Shown: positions 19,911 to 28,811 of the stretch, piece after piece
Layout: each line of letters opens with the position of its first letter
How positions within the stretch are numbered: position 1 is the first letter of the stretch
NCBI GenBank assembly: GCA_016183775.1
Contig: JACPDY010000079.1
Location: 45,915-109,914, forward strand
From: Bacteroidota bacterium
Lineage (GTDB): Bacteria > Bacteroidota > Bacteroidia > JABDFU01
DNA length: 64,000 nucleotides
Direction: 5' to 3'
The notes under the pieces: generated by a model
What the model was told of the DNA's origin: nothing
Database searches by the model: none
Seen by the model: only the letters and a program-made list of their open reading frames with translations
Position numbers and translations under genes: made by a program

Positions 19911-21470
19911 ATGCCTAAAACCAGCTCTGACGAATTGTTTATTTTAATCCAGTCTCTCTCCAAGGTTGAAAAGGCGAATTTCAGCACATACAGCAGGGCT
20001 AAATCTAAAACCGATAATCCTAAAAGCTTATTGCTCTTCGGTTTAATTTGTAAGCAAAAGGAATATGATGAGGTAAAACTTATCCGTCAATTAAACTCAA
20101 TAGGCAAACATCATTTTGCAACGCTCAAAAATGAATTGCACCTATCAATTCTTCAAAGCCTCACCGATTATCACCGTGAGCTGGATGTAGAAACTGAACT
20201 GATCGAATTCATCCATGAAATAAAGATCATGATGAGCAAACAGTTATTTGATACGGCACTAAAACTAATAGCGAAAGCAAAAGCAAAAGGGCTTGAATAT
20301 GAAAAGTACGATTACCTCCTTGTTTTATCTTCTTTGGAGCTCAGGATAATTAAAAGTACCTCAAGTCCTGATAAACTGAAAATATACCGTGAGACAGAAG
20401 AGGAAAGGAGAAAATTATACCTTGATTATTTGGATAATACAGCCCAGTATGAGGCTTTATCCAACGCGTCCTGGGAGGTTTTTTTAGATCACTCACATAG
20501 CAGGATTAAAAAAAATAAAAATAAATTAAAGCAAATATTAAAACATCCTCTTTTATCTTCTCCCCAAAAAGCACGGGGATTTTTATCACTGTTTGAGTTT
20601 TATTACATTCATTTTACATGTTCTAATTTACTTGAAAAAAGGGACAATAAACTTTTTGCACTTCAGAAAGAATGGCTTAGCTATTTGGAGAGTCAGCCAC
20701 AAAAGCTTATTGAACGAAGGACTTTCTTTATAAGTGCAGCATCGCGTTTGTTATCCATTGCCTGGAGCCTGGGACGCATGAAGGAAGTGGATTATTATTA
20801 TAAGCGGGCACAGACGTTTGTCCAGGGATTGCCCCCGGCAAAGAAAAATAAATTTTTTGTGGGCAATTTTGCGAGTCTAACCATTAATTACATGCATGGG
20901 CTACTGCTTGAGCAGCATGCAGCAAAAGCTATTGCAGTGTGGGAAGATATAAAGAGAATAATACCGCAGAATTTAATAAGTCAGTACAATACTATTACAG
21001 TTGATAACAATCTGTTTTATTCACATTTTTTATTGCGAAATTATCGGGAGGCCCGGAGCTATTTAAATAATATAATTTCTGTAAAAAAGGATATCCGGCT
21101 TGACATTCAGCAACAAACAAGGATCAACCTGCTTATAACCTATTATGAACTGGTAAACCTTGAACAAATGTCTTACTTAGCAAAATCCGTAAGAAATTAT
21201 TTTATAAAAAAGTCTCCTGTTTCTGAATTTGATGAAAAGACCTTGAGTTATTTTGAACGAAAATTGCCAACGATCTCCAATAAAAAAGAAGAAAAAAGCG
21301 TATTCAGATTATGGAAACAAGAATTACTTCTGTTGCCACGTGAATCTTTGTTCTATAATTCTGATCCGGATAACCTTTTTGATTTTTTTTGTTGGATCGA
21401 TAGCAAAATAGAAAACAGGTCTTATGCTGAGGTTGTGAAAGAGAAAGCGAAGAAAGTTGCCAGTTATTAG
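19911..21470 (+). CDS. Helical-repeat cytoplasmic protein 'hel-2' (complete)
   Basis: A 519-residue protein and the only complete member of this family in the window. The N-terminus reads S-x-D-E-L-F-x-L-I-x-S-L-x-x-x-E-K-x-x-F, shared with the members at 46182 and 52351. The middle has L-H-L-S-I-L-Q-S-L-T-D-Y and A-L-K-L-I-A-K-A-K motifs, and the C-terminus ends with the family tail F-C-W-I-D-S-K-I-E-N-R-S-Y-A-E-V-V-K. The whole length is predicted helical, TPR-like in spacing, with no signal peptide or membrane segment, so it should be cytoplasmic. The family is unknown to me and I assign no function. It is divergent from the adhesin at 16494-19631. Its final codons run into a short repeat (21460-21492), so the last residues may be shaped by that repeat. 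Confidence 0.8.
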   Translation: MPKTSSDELFILIQSLSKVEKANFSTYSRAKSKTDNPKSLLLFGLICKQKEYDEVKLIRQLNSIGKHHFATLKNELHLSILQSLTDYHRELDVETELIEFIHEIKIMMSKQLFDTALKLIAKAKAKGLEYEKYDYLLVLSSLELRIIKSTSSPDKLKIYRETEEERRKLYLDYLDNTAQYEALSNASWEVFLDHSHSRIKKNKNKLKQILKHPLLSSPQKARGFLSLFEFYYIHFTCSNLLEKRDNKLFALQKEWLSYLESQPQKLIERRTFFISAASRLLSIAWSLGRMKEVDYYYKRAQTFVQGLPPAKKNKFFVGNFASLTINYMHGLLLEQHAAKAIAVWEDIKRIIPQNLISQYNTITVDNNLFYSHFLLRNYREARSYLNNIISVKKDIRLDIQQQTRINLLITYYELVNLEQMSYLAKSVRNYFIKKSPVSEFDEKTLSYFERKLPTISNKKEEKSVFRLWKQELLLLPRESLFYNSDPDNLFDFFCWIDSKIENRSYAEVVKEKAKKVASY

Positions 21471-21492
21471 TTATCAGTTGTTTGTCTGTTGG
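21460..21492. repeat. Heptamer-type short repeat, GTTATTAGTTATCAGTTGTT
   Basis: Degenerate tandem units of the TTAGTTG/TTATCAG type overlap the hel-2 stop codon and extend towards the sdhB stop. Similar units flank the gene at 22269-22694 and open the gene at 58898. Confidence 0.6.
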
Positions 21493-21514
21493 CCACTGAC
21501 TATTGACCAGAATG

Positions 21515-22255
21515 TCATTTCAAATTCGCCATTAAATACTCCCTGTTCAATCGGGCGATATTTTCAACAGAGATTTCTTTCGGGCATTCAGCTTCACAGG
21601 CATTTGTATTGGTGCAATTTCCAAAGCCTTCGTCGTCCATAGCTTTTACCATATTTAACACACGTGTTTCCCGTTCAATTTGTCCCTGGGGCAAAAGAGC
21701 AAGTTGAGAAACTTTAGCGGAAACAAATAACATGGCCGATGAGTTTTTGCAGGCCGCTACACATGCGCCACAACCGATACAAGCTGCAGCTGCAAATGCG
21801 TTGTCCGCATCATCTTTTGGTACAGGAAGGTTATTTGCGTCTTGCGCATTGCCTGTGTTAACTGACACAAAGCCTCCAGCTGAAATAATCTGATCAAATG
21901 CCGAGCGATCAACTACCAGGTCTTTGATAACCGGGAATGAAGAAGCTCTCCAGGGTTCTACTGTAATTGTATCGCCATCTTTAAACTTGCGCATATGAAG
22001 CTGGCAGGTGGTTGTACCCTGTGCCGGCCCGTGAGCACGGCCGTTTATATACATACTGCACGTTCCGCAAATCCCTTCACGGCAATCATGATCGAATGCG
22101 ATGGGTTCTTCTCCTTTATTAATGAGCTGCTCATTGAGCACATCGAACATTTCCAGGAAGGACATGTCCTCAGAGATGTTGGTTACGTTGTAGGTATTGA
22201 AGTTTCCGGCTTCTTTAGAGTTCTTTTGTCTCCAGACTTTAAGAGTGAGGTTCAT
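21515..22255 (-). CDS. sdhB: Succinate dehydrogenase/fumarate reductase iron-sulfur subunit
   Basis: A 246-residue electron-transfer subunit of complex II, passing electrons from the flavoprotein to the quinone site. The plant-type [2Fe-2S] site is visible as C58-R-E-G-I-C63-G-T-C66 with C84. The second half has C159-I-G-C162-G-A-C165-V-A-A-C169, C214, C220 and C224 for the [4Fe-4S] and [3Fe-4S] clusters. Length and motifs match the non-classical Bacteroidota type. It is the last gene of the leftward sdhC-sdhA-sdhB set. Its ATG at 22255 directly follows a repeat belonging to the inserted cassette, so its distance from sdhA has been enlarged to nearly 500 bases. Confidence 0.97.
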   Translation of the reverse strand: MNLTLKVWRQKNSKEAGNFNTYNVTNISEDMSFLEMFDVLNEQLINKGEEPIAFDHDCREGICGTCSMYINGRAHGPAQGTTTCQLHMRKFKDGDTITVEPWRASSFPVIKDLVVDRSAFDQIISAGGFVSVNTGNAQDANNLPVPKDDADNAFAAAACIGCGACVAACKNSSAMLFVSAKVSQLALLPQGQIERETRVLNMVKAMDDEGFGNCTNTNACEAECPKEISVENIARLNREYLMANLK

Positions 22256-22288
22256 GTGTTGATGGTTGTTAGTTGTCTGTTGTTTGGG
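22256..22288. repeat. Left flank repeat of the four-helix-bundle cassette
   Basis: The core GGTTGTTAGTTGTCTGTTG is an inverted counterpart of the repeat at 22705-22740. It touches the sdhB start codon and contains the stop codon and last residues (T-T-D-N) of the cassette gene. Confidence 0.7.
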
Positions 22289-22694
22289 TATACTCTATTG
22301 CTATATCCGACACTATATCGGATTTAGACACAGCGCTTCCTAAATAGTTTGTATATCCATTTAATAATCTTAAAGTAGTTTCGATTAATTCTTTAGTTGA
22401 TTTATATTCTTCAGGTGTTATGTAATTTTCATCCAAAGCAGTAATTAACTGATCGACCAACTCGAATAAGGAGCCTTTGCTATGGCGGCAAAAGCGAATA
22501 TTGTCTTTGAAATGAAACCTTCCATATCCTTCTGCAATATTGTGTGTAACTGAGCGGGAAGCTCTCCTCATGTCATCAGTCAATGCGTATTTTTCCTCCG
22601 GTGGAAATTTGCGTACCATTTTCATGATACATCTTCTCACTTCAGTACCTGCTTTCCAGCAATTCAAATCTTCAAATGACTTTATTTGACTCAT
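22269..22694 (-). CDS. Four-helix-bundle protein (23S rRNA intervening-sequence family)
   Basis: A 141-residue protein counted from ATG at 22694; a TTG 21 bases further upstream lies in the repeat and is unlikely. Family motifs are F-E-D-L-N-C-W-K near the start, [15 protein letters not shown], and N-I-A-E-G-Y-G-R. Relatives form pentameric four-helix bundles and are found in rRNA intervening sequences and as stray chromosomal genes; the molecular role is unclear. Here it sits between sdhA and sdhB in the same direction, bounded on each side by inverted copies of a GTTAGTTGT repeat. Its own stop lies inside the left repeat. It was probably inserted as a small cassette. Confidence 0.9.
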   Translation of the reverse strand: MSQIKSFEDLNCWKAGTEVRRCIMKMVRKFPPEEKYALTDDMRRASRSVTHNIAEGYGRFHFKDNIRFCRHSKGSLFELVDQLITALDENYITPEEYKSTKELIETTLRLLNGYTNYLGSAVSKSDIVSDIAIEYTQTTDN

Positions 22695-22704
22695 GTTATT
22701 TATT

Positions 22705-22740
22705 ACAACCGACAACTAACAACTAACAACCAACAAACTA
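22705..22740. repeat. Right flank repeat of the four-helix-bundle cassette
   Basis: The core ACAACTAACAACTAACAACC is the inverse of the left repeat. It ends on the sdhA stop codon (22738-22740), so the cassette fills the sdhA-sdhB gap exactly. Confidence 0.7.
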
Positions 22741-24717
22741 CTTATAACTCCTCTGACTCGGATGCACAACATCAAAAACCAATTCTTCCTTATGAAGTTC
22801 AAAACTGCCTACTCCTTTGTATTCCCAAGCCGATACAAAACTGAATTTGTCATCATCCCGTTTGGCTTCTCCTTCTTCAGTTTGTGATTCTTCGCGGAAG
22901 TGGCCGCCGCAGGATTCTTTACGATTGAGCGCGTCCATACACATTAATTCGCCAAGTTCAATAAAGTCGGCAACACGACCGGCCTTTTCTAACTCAGGGT
23001 TCAATTCATTTTGTGTACCGGGAATGCGAACATCTTTCCAGAATTCTTCACGTAATGCACGTATTTCGCTGATAGCTCCCGTTAAACCTTTCTCGTTGCG
23101 ACCCATTCCGCATTTGTCCCACATTATTTTACCGAGTTTTTTATGGAAATGGTCAACAGACTTTGTTCCTTTAATATTCATCAACTTGTCAAGCTGCTCC
23201 TGTACTTTCTTTTCAGCGTCAACAAATGCCTGGTGATCGGTTGGTATTGATTTGGTGCGGATATCACCCGATAAATAAGAGCCTATGGTATATGGAATGA
23301 CAAAATACCCATCAGCCAAACCCTGCATCAATGCTGATGCACCCAGTCGGTTCGCGCCGTGATCACTGAAGTTGGCTTCACCCAGCGCATACAAACCGGG
23401 AACAGTAGTCATCAATTCGTAATCAACCCACAGGCCGCCCATGGTATAGTGAACTGCAGGATAAATACGCATCGGGGTTTCATAGGGGTTTTCACCGGTT
23501 ATCTTTTCATACATCTCAAAAAGGTTTCCGTATTTTTCTTTTACGACGTCCTTACCTAATTTTTTTATTTCAGCTTCGGAAGGGTTTTGTATGCCGAGTT
23601 TATTGGCTTCAATACGGCCATAACGCATAGTGTTGAATGTGAAATCAAGATACACCGCCATTTTAGATGTGCCAACGCCGTAACCCGCATCGCATCTTTC
23701 TTTAGCGGCACGGCTGGCTACATCGCGCGGAACCAGGTTGCCAAATGCAGGATACCTTCTTTCCAGGTAATAATCTCTTTCTTCTTCAGGAATATCAATG
23801 GGTTTACGATTGTCGTCTTTTTTCTTTGGCACCCATATGCGTCCATCATTACGCAGAGATTCACTCATCAATGTGAGTTTTGATTGATGGTCGCCTGAAA
23901 CAGGGATACAGGTAGGGTGGATCTGTGTGAAACAAGGATTTCCAAAGTAGGCTCCCTTTTTATGCGCTTTCCAGGCTGCAGTTACATTGCAGCCCATTGC
24001 ATTGGTTGACAAATAAAATACATTACCATATCCGCCTGTACATAATAAAACCGCATGTCCAAAATGTCTTTCTAATTTTCCGGTCACAAGATCACGTGCA
24101 ATAATGCCGCGGGCCTTGCCATCGATCATTACAATATCCAGCATTTCGTGGCGTGAATACATTGTTACCGTACCAATGCCTACCTGGCGTTCAAGCGCGC
24201 TGTAAGCGCCCAAAAGTAATTGCTGGCCCGTTTGCCCTGCAGCATAAAAAGTACGCTGTACCTGCGTTCCTCCAAAAGACCGGTTGCTTAAATACCCTCC
24301 ATACTCGCGCGCAAAAGGAACGCCTTGTGCCACACATTGGTCAATAATATTTGCGCTCACTTCAGCAAGGCGGTATACATTTCCTTCGCGTGCACGGTAA
24401 TCTCCGCCTTTTACAGTGTCATAGAACAAGCGATAAACACTGTCCCCGTCATTCTGGTAGTTTTTTGCCGCATTGATACCTCCCTGTGCCGCGATACTGT
24501 GCGCGCGACGTGGTGAATCCTGAAAGCAATAGCATTTTACTTTATAACCCAGCTCTGCTAACGACGCAGCGGCTGACGCTCCTGCAAGCCCCGAACCAAC
24601 AACGATAATTTCAATGCTGCGTTTATTCGCAGGATTTACAAGCGGAACAGTTGATTTGTATTTGGTCCACTTGGTCTCAAGAGGGCCTTCAGGGATCCTT
24701 GAATTTAGTTTTGTCAT
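22738..24717 (-). CDS. sdhA: Succinate dehydrogenase/fumarate reductase flavoprotein subunit
   Basis: A 659-residue catalytic subunit that oxidises succinate to fumarate, or the reverse, with covalent FAD. The dinucleotide motif [12 protein letters not shown] is at about 39-50 and the FAD-linking His is H73 in [11 protein letters not shown]. The substrate-site [10 protein letters not shown] and H-Y-T-M-G-G motifs are also visible. The long form fits the Bacteroidota/epsilon-type enzyme. It lies between sdhC (89 bases upstream) and the inserted cassette. Confidence 0.97.
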   Translation of the reverse strand: MTKLNSRIPEGPLETKWTKYKSTVPLVNPANKRSIEIIVVGSGLAGASAAASLAELGYKVKCYCFQDSPRRAHSIAAQGGINAAKNYQNDGDSVYRLFYDTVKGGDYRAREGNVYRLAEVSANIIDQCVAQGVPFAREYGGYLSNRSFGGTQVQRTFYAAGQTGQQLLLGAYSALERQVGIGTVTMYSRHEMLDIVMIDGKARGIIARDLVTGKLERHFGHAVLLCTGGYGNVFYLSTNAMGCNVTAAWKAHKKGAYFGNPCFTQIHPTCIPVSGDHQSKLTLMSESLRNDGRIWVPKKKDDNRKPIDIPEEERDYYLERRYPAFGNLVPRDVASRAAKERCDAGYGVGTSKMAVYLDFTFNTMRYGRIEANKLGIQNPSEAEIKKLGKDVVKEKYGNLFEMYEKITGENPYETPMRIYPAVHYTMGGLWVDYELMTTVPGLYALGEANFSDHGANRLGASALMQGLADGYFVIPYTIGSYLSGDIRTKSIPTDHQAFVDAEKKVQEQLDKLMNIKGTKSVDHFHKKLGKIMWDKCGMGRNEKGLTGAISEIRALREEFWKDVRIPGTQNELNPELEKAGRVADFIELGELMCMDALNRKESCGGHFREESQTEEGEAKRDDDKFSFVSAWEYKGVGSFELHKEELVFDVVHPSQRSYK

Positions 24718-24775
24718 ATTCTTAATTACTCTTATATAAATTCTTATTCTTTATTTCTTTCTTCTCCCTTTTGCT

Positions 24776-24805
24776 CCCTCTCCGAAGGAGAGGGCCGGGG
24801 TGAGG
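24776..24805. repeat. REP-like palindrome, first copy
   Basis: CCCTCTCC-GAA-GGAGAGGG followed by CCGGGGTGAGG. It begins one base after the sdhC stop on the minus strand, between sdhC and sdhA. A second copy with the same orientation lies directly after the stop of the methyltransferase-glycosyltransferase gene at 36365-36394. Confidence 0.8.
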
Positions 24806-24806
24806 A

Positions 24807-25469
24807 CTATTTCACCCAGCCCATATACATTGCCAATGGCATTATTGCAAAAATAAAAGGAATGATAATTGAAAATGCTGTGCCAACAAGGTTTATTACA
24901 GGAGTGTATTTTTTATTATTTAAACCAAGTGTTTGAAAAGCTGAATAAAAACCATGCAGAAGGTGATAAGCCAATGAGATCATTGCAAGGTCGTACAGTA
25001 CAACTACCCAAGCCTCACTGAATACCACTTTCATTTCGTCAAACAAAGTAGTATGTCCTCCTGTTATCTGATCGGTAAACCGACTCGTTACCCAGAAATG
25101 TTTAAGATGGATGATAAGGAACATCAGGATGAGTGTCCCCAGCAGACCCATAGAGCGTGAATACCATTTGCTGTTTTCATTTGCAGCGTTAACGGCATAT
25201 TTAACAGGGCGGGCCCTATTGTTATCAAGCGTTAAAATGAGGGCCTGGTATATGTGCAGAACAAGTCCGATGAATAAAACTATTTCAACGGCTCTGATAA
25301 TGGGGTTGGTTCCCATAAACTCAGCCCCTGCATTAAAATTTACGCCCCCATCGTTATAAAACATAAGCGCGTTAATGCCACAGTGAACAACCAGGAAAGA
25401 AATCAGGAATAGACCCGTAAGGGACATCACTACTTTTTTGCCAAGCGAGGAGGTTAAAAAACGATTCAT
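24807..25469 (-). CDS. sdhC: Succinate dehydrogenase cytochrome b558-type membrane subunit
   Basis: A 220-residue integral membrane protein with about five hydrophobic helices (for example VVMSLTGLFLISFLVVHC and the C-terminal LVGTAFSIIIPFIFAIM). Conserved His residues (VVHCGIN, GLVLHIYQA, LLHGFYSAF) can bind two haems, as in the single-subunit anchors of the b558 family. It anchors the SdhA-SdhB arm to the inner membrane and reduces menaquinone. It is the first gene of the leftward set, so the operon promoter should lie in 25470-25712. Confidence 0.95.
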   Translation of the reverse strand: MNRFLTSSLGKKVVMSLTGLFLISFLVVHCGINALMFYNDGGVNFNAGAEFMGTNPIIRAVEIVLFIGLVLHIYQALILTLDNNRARPVKYAVNAANENSKWYSRSMGLLGTLILMFLIIHLKHFWVTSRFTDQITGGHTTLFDEMKVVFSEAWVVVLYDLAMISLAYHLLHGFYSAFQTLGLNNKKYTPVINLVGTAFSIIIPFIFAIMPLAMYMGWVK

Positions 25470-25510
25470 GTGTATATAATTTTTAATTTCTTGATTGTCA
25501 CATGGAATAC

Positions 25511-25550
25511 GCCATATTAATTTTCGGTTGGTATGCCGAAGGTATATGGC
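25511..25550. promoter_or_regulatory. Nested inverted repeat upstream of sdhC
   Basis: The outer arms GCCATAT/ATATGGC enclose inner arms TTCGG/CCGAA. It lies 42 bases upstream of the sdhC start, in the 243-base gap shared with the divergent aminopeptidase gene. It could be a 5' leader structure or an operator; neither can be decided from sequence alone. Confidence 0.35.
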
Positions 25551-25712
25551 TATTTCATAATTAGTAGCTTTAATTCAAAATTAAGTAATCTGTTTTCTTA
25601 AGGAAATAGTGTTAATTTTATGCGTCACAAAAGTAGCTTGCATAATTAATTCAAACAAGTAAATTACTTAATTATATTGCTCTCATTATTAACATTTGTT
25701 AATTCCTGAAAA

Positions 25713-27005
25713 ATGAAGTACAATCCGATCGACAACAAGCTTTTTATTGAAAACAGGAAACACTTCGCTAAAAAACTAAAAGCAAACTCACTTGCTGTTT
25801 TTAATTCGAATGATATAATGCCTACCAGCGCGGATGGCACTATGCCATTTGTTCAGGATGCGGATATTTTTTATTTGTCGGGGATTGACCAGGAAGAAAG
25901 CATCCTTGTGATCTTTCCTGATGCAAAAAGCGAAGAGAATCGTGAGATCCTTTTTTTGAAGGAAACCAATGACCACATTGCTATCTGGGAGGGACATAAA
26001 TATACAAAAGAAGAGGCGACTGCGGCTTCCGGAATAAGAACGGTTTATTGGTTGAGTCAGTTCAAAACTGTTTTTAAAACATTGATGAGCCATTGTCAGA
26101 ATGTTTACCTGAATACGAATGAGCATACTCGTGCCGTTGCCGAGGTAGAAACCCGGGAAGACCGGTTTATTAAGTGGTGTAAAGAATATTATCCTGTTCA
26201 TAATTACAAACGGGCGGCTCCCCTGATGCACGAATTGAGAGCCATCAAGTCCAAAGCTGAGATTGAGTTGATCCAAAAGGCCTGCGATATTACCGGGAAA
26301 GGGTTCAGAAGGCTGCTCGGGTTTGTTAAACCCGGGGTATGGGAATACGAAATTGAAGCTGAATTAAGCCATGAGTTTATCCGCAACCGCTCGCGTGGCT
26401 TTGCGTACGGCCCTATTATAGCCTCCGGTTCCAGCGCCAATGTATTGCATTATATTGATAATAATAAACAGTGCAAAAACGGAGAGGTAATATTGCTTGA
26501 TGTAGCTGCGGAATATGCGAATTATGCTTCCGATCTGACACGCTGTTTGCCTGTAAGCGGAAAGTTTTCCAAACGTCAGAAAAGTGTTTACAATGCCGTA
26601 CTGCGTGTACAGCGTGCTGCGATTAAAATGATGAAAGTCGGTAATACATTGGAAAAGCTGAATCGTGAAGTAGGAGATGTAATGCAGGAAGAATTGATAA
26701 AGCTCAGGCTTTTGAAAGGTTCTGCTGTTAAAAAACAGGATCCCCGAAATCCGCTGTATAAAAAATATTTTATGCATGGCACTTCCCACTATATGGGTCT
26801 TAATGTGCATGATGTGGGCGACTTCTCCCGTCCTTTTGAAGAAGGAATGGTTCTGACCTGCGAACCCGGTATTTATATTCGTGCAGAGAAGCTGGGAATT
26901 CGACTCGAAAATGATATTCTAATCACTAAAAAAGGTCCGGTCGACCTGATGAAAAATATTCCCATTGAAGCAGATGAGATAGAGGAGATAATGAATAAAA
27001 AATAA
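25713..27005 (+). CDS. pepP: Xaa-Pro aminopeptidase (M24B)
   Basis: A 430-residue cytoplasmic metallopeptidase that removes N-terminal residues ahead of proline. The N-terminal domain (1-170) is of the aminopeptidase P type. The pita-bread catalytic domain carries the five metal ligands: Asp in I-L-L-D-V-A-A-E-Y, Asp in Y-A-S-D-L-T-R, His in M-G-L-N-V-H-D-V-G with the preceding H-G-T-S-H, Glu in T-C-E-P-G-I-Y and Glu in I-R-L-E-N-D-I-L. The length is normal. It is read away from sdhC. A long hairpin follows the stop codon. Confidence 0.95.
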   Translation: MKYNPIDNKLFIENRKHFAKKLKANSLAVFNSNDIMPTSADGTMPFVQDADIFYLSGIDQEESILVIFPDAKSEENREILFLKETNDHIAIWEGHKYTKEEATAASGIRTVYWLSQFKTVFKTLMSHCQNVYLNTNEHTRAVAEVETREDRFIKWCKEYYPVHNYKRAAPLMHELRAIKSKAEIELIQKACDITGKGFRRLLGFVKPGVWEYEIEAELSHEFIRNRSRGFAYGPIIASGSSANVLHYIDNNKQCKNGEVILLDVAAEYANYASDLTRCLPVSGKFSKRQKSVYNAVLRVQRAAIKMMKVGNTLEKLNREVGDVMQEELIKLRLLKGSAVKKQDPRNPLYKKYFMHGTSHYMGLNVHDVGDFSRPFEEGMVLTCEPGIYIRAEKLGIRLENDILITKKGPVDLMKNIPIEADEIEEIMNKK

Positions 27006-27018
27006 AGTATCACGCGAC

Positions 27019-27108
27019 TTGGGCTAAAGCCCAAATAAGTTTTTATTTCATTACCCCGACCTGAAGGTCGGGGTAATGAAAAGTAGAAGTAACCGGGCTT
27101 CAGCCCAA
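27019..27108. repeat. Long nested inverted repeat between pepP and the hydrolase
   Basis: The outer arms TTGGGCTAAAGCCC and GGGCTTCAGCCCAA match with one mismatch. The inner 17-base arms (27046-27062 and 27065-27081) match perfectly around a GA loop, with core ACCCCGACCT-GA-AGGTCGGGGT. It starts 13 bases after the pepP stop. It may terminate transcription or be a small non-autonomous palindromic element. Confidence 0.75.
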
Positions 27109-27148
27109 CACTCATTGGTAGAAGCTACCTTTACCCTACGCTTATTAA

Positions 27149-27952
27149 ATGACAAAGTATACAGTATTCAAACAGGTTAAAGTACGTTACACCGATAAAG
27201 GAAAAGGTAGAACAATTGTGCTGCTTCATGGTTTCATGGAAAGCCTGGAGATATGGAACGATTTTTCCAAAGAACTTTCAAAGTCATTCCGGGTTGTTTG
27301 TATTGATCTTCCGGGATTTGGTGAAACGCCATGTATAGGCTACGTTCACACCATGGAGATGATGGCAAAATGCGTAAAATCGGTGATGGACAAGGAGCGT
27401 TTGAGGCGCTATGTTGTTATTGGTCATTCAATGGGAGGTTATGTTACAATGGCCTTTGCCGAACTGTTCCCCGATAATTTGAAAGGGTTAGGGTTATTCC
27501 ATTCTTCTGCTTTGGCGGATACTCCTGAAAAAAAGGAAAGTAGGGATAAGGCGATCACCGTGGTGAAGAATAACGCACGGCAATACATTAAAATATTTTT
27601 TGAACCGTTATTTGCACCTCAAAATGCGGAAGCACATAAAAATGACATAAAAATTTTACAGGAAAGAGCAAGCCATTTTCCAAAGTTAGCTATTGTTAAT
27701 GCTTTGGAAGGTATGAAGGACAGAGTGAAGCGTGATTGGATACTGGAAATGGCTAAGTATCCTGTACTGTTTATAATTGGCAAACATGATGTCGCTATTC
27801 CATATGAATCGGTTTTGAAGCAAACGGAATTGGTAAAAGATGCAGATGTTTTGTTCCTTGAAAATGTTGGACATATGGGTTTTTTGGAAGCGAAGGAGCA
27901 GACGATAAAAGCTGTAAAGAAATTTTCGAGAAGATGTTTTACAAGTCAATAA
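27149..27952 (+). CDS. Alpha/beta-fold hydrolase
   Basis: A 267-residue cytoplasmic hydrolase. The oxyanion region V-L-L-H-G-F-M is at 24-30, the nucleophile elbow G-H-S94-M-G-G is clear, and the acid Asp (D214 in G-K-H-D-V-A-I-P) and His (H242 in N-V-G-H-M-G-F) complete the triad. The substrate cannot be told; esterase, lipase and thioesterase relatives look alike. Its last seven bases overlap the 3' end of the convergent toxin gene. Its final 220 or so bases occur again at 28583-28802 beyond the toxin-antitoxin pair, with about 20 mismatches by eye. Confidence 0.9.
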   Translation: MTKYTVFKQVKVRYTDKGKGRTIVLLHGFMESLEIWNDFSKELSKSFRVVCIDLPGFGETPCIGYVHTMEMMAKCVKSVMDKERLRRYVVIGHSMGGYVTMAFAELFPDNLKGLGLFHSSALADTPEKKESRDKAITVVKNNARQYIKIFFEPLFAPQNAEAHKNDIKILQERASHFPKLAIVNALEGMKDRVKRDWILEMAKYPVLFIIGKHDVAIPYESVLKQTELVKDADVLFLENVGHMGFLEAKEQTIKAVKKFSRRCFTSQ

Positions 27953-28254
27953 CCTAACGGTTCTCTGCTTGTATGCCTGATTCTGACAACACGAATTTCT
28001 TTAGATACGGCCTTTAATTGATAGGTAATTCTATAACTGTAAACTACAAATGCCCGGAATTCTTTATTCGGGCTATTTTTTAATTTATCTAACTCACAAA
28101 TAAGCGGATTTGTTTTAATAATTTCTAATCGCGTGAGAACGCCTTGCTTTACAATTTTAGGAGCTTGCTGACTTTGTTTGGATAAATAAGCGAGAATTTC
28201 TTTGAGGTCGTTAAGAGCATATTTGTCCCAAATTATCTTAAAATTTTTTACCAT
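27946..28254 (-). CDS. RelE/ParE-type toxin
   Basis: A 102-residue basic protein of the RelE/ParE fold: D-K-Y-A-L-N-D-L-K-E-I-L-A-Y-L-S in the first helices, then F-R-A-F-V-V-Y-S-Y-R-I-T-Y-Q and I-R-V-V-R-I-R-H-T-S-R. Relatives inhibit growth by attacking gyrase or ribosome-bound mRNA; which applies here cannot be told. It overlaps the antitoxin gene by seven bases and is translated after it. It converges on the hydrolase with a seven-base overlap. Confidence 0.88.
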   Translation of the reverse strand: MVKNFKIIWDKYALNDLKEILAYLSKQSQQAPKIVKQGVLTRLEIIKTNPLICELDKLKNSPNKEFRAFVVYSYRITYQLKAVSKEIRVVRIRHTSREPLGY

Positions 28255-28478
28255 TTGGACAATTCCTTGATAGCGTCTTGGTGCGTAACGAAATTGCCCT
28301 TTTCAATCCTGGCAACTGCTTCGTCAATTTCTTTATTATACTGTTTGCGGTTAACCCGTGGATTTTCTTTATCAACATTCAAAAAGCTTTTTACCATTTC
28401 TAAAAGCAATGTTTGTTGCTTCTTAGATAATAAAGGCAAATAACTATCGAATTGTTTTTTTATCGCTATAGCTGTCAT
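28248..28478 (-). CDS. Antitoxin of the RelE/ParE-type pair
   Basis: A 76-residue charged, helical protein directly upstream of the toxin gene. The C-terminal half (D-E-A-V-A-R-I-E-K-G-N-F-V-T-H-Q-D-A) resembles toxin-wrapping segments of many small antitoxins. The N-terminal half could bind DNA and control the pair, as is usual, but no clear ribbon-helix-helix is seen. The assignment rests mainly on position, size and overlap. Confidence 0.8.
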   Translation of the reverse strand: MTAIAIKKQFDSYLPLLSKKQQTLLLEMVKSFLNVDKENPRVNRKQYNKEIDEAVARIEKGNFVTHQDAIKELSKW

Positions 28479-28582
28479 TTTGCTGAATTTTTAACACTCA
28501 AATTTACAAACAAACGGTTTGAATTCCAAAATGCTTTTGAAATGCAAGAGCAAAGCTATACATTAAACGGAATAAATTTCCG

Positions 28583-28811
28583 CAGAGTGAAACGTGATTG
28601 GATACTGGAAATGGCTAAGTATCCTGTACTGTTTATAATTGGCAAACATGATGCAGCTATTCCATATGAATCGGTTTTGAAGCAAACAGAGTTGGTAAAA
28701 GATTCAGATGTTTTATTCCTTGAAAATGCCGGTCACATGGGGTTTTTGGAGGAGAAGGAGCAGACGCTTAAAGCTGTAAAAAAATTTGGGAGAAAATGTT
28801 TTTATAATTAA
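28583..28811 (+). pseudogene. Duplicated 3' end of the alpha/beta hydrolase gene
   Basis: This encodes the hydrolase C-terminus again (V-K-R-D-W-I-L-E-M-A-K-Y-P onward, including the Asp and His of the triad) but not the nucleophile. An in-frame ATG exists upstream (28452 or 28542), but the added residues do not resemble a hydrolase, so no working enzyme is expected. The copy and the toxin-antitoxin pair together look like one insertion or duplication event. Confidence 0.85.

Noticed and set aside
28452..28582. N-terminal extension that would make the hydrolase fragment a 119-residue protein
   Set aside because: The added residues overlap the antitoxin gene start or its upstream region and resemble no hydrolase; the fragment also lacks the nucleophile.
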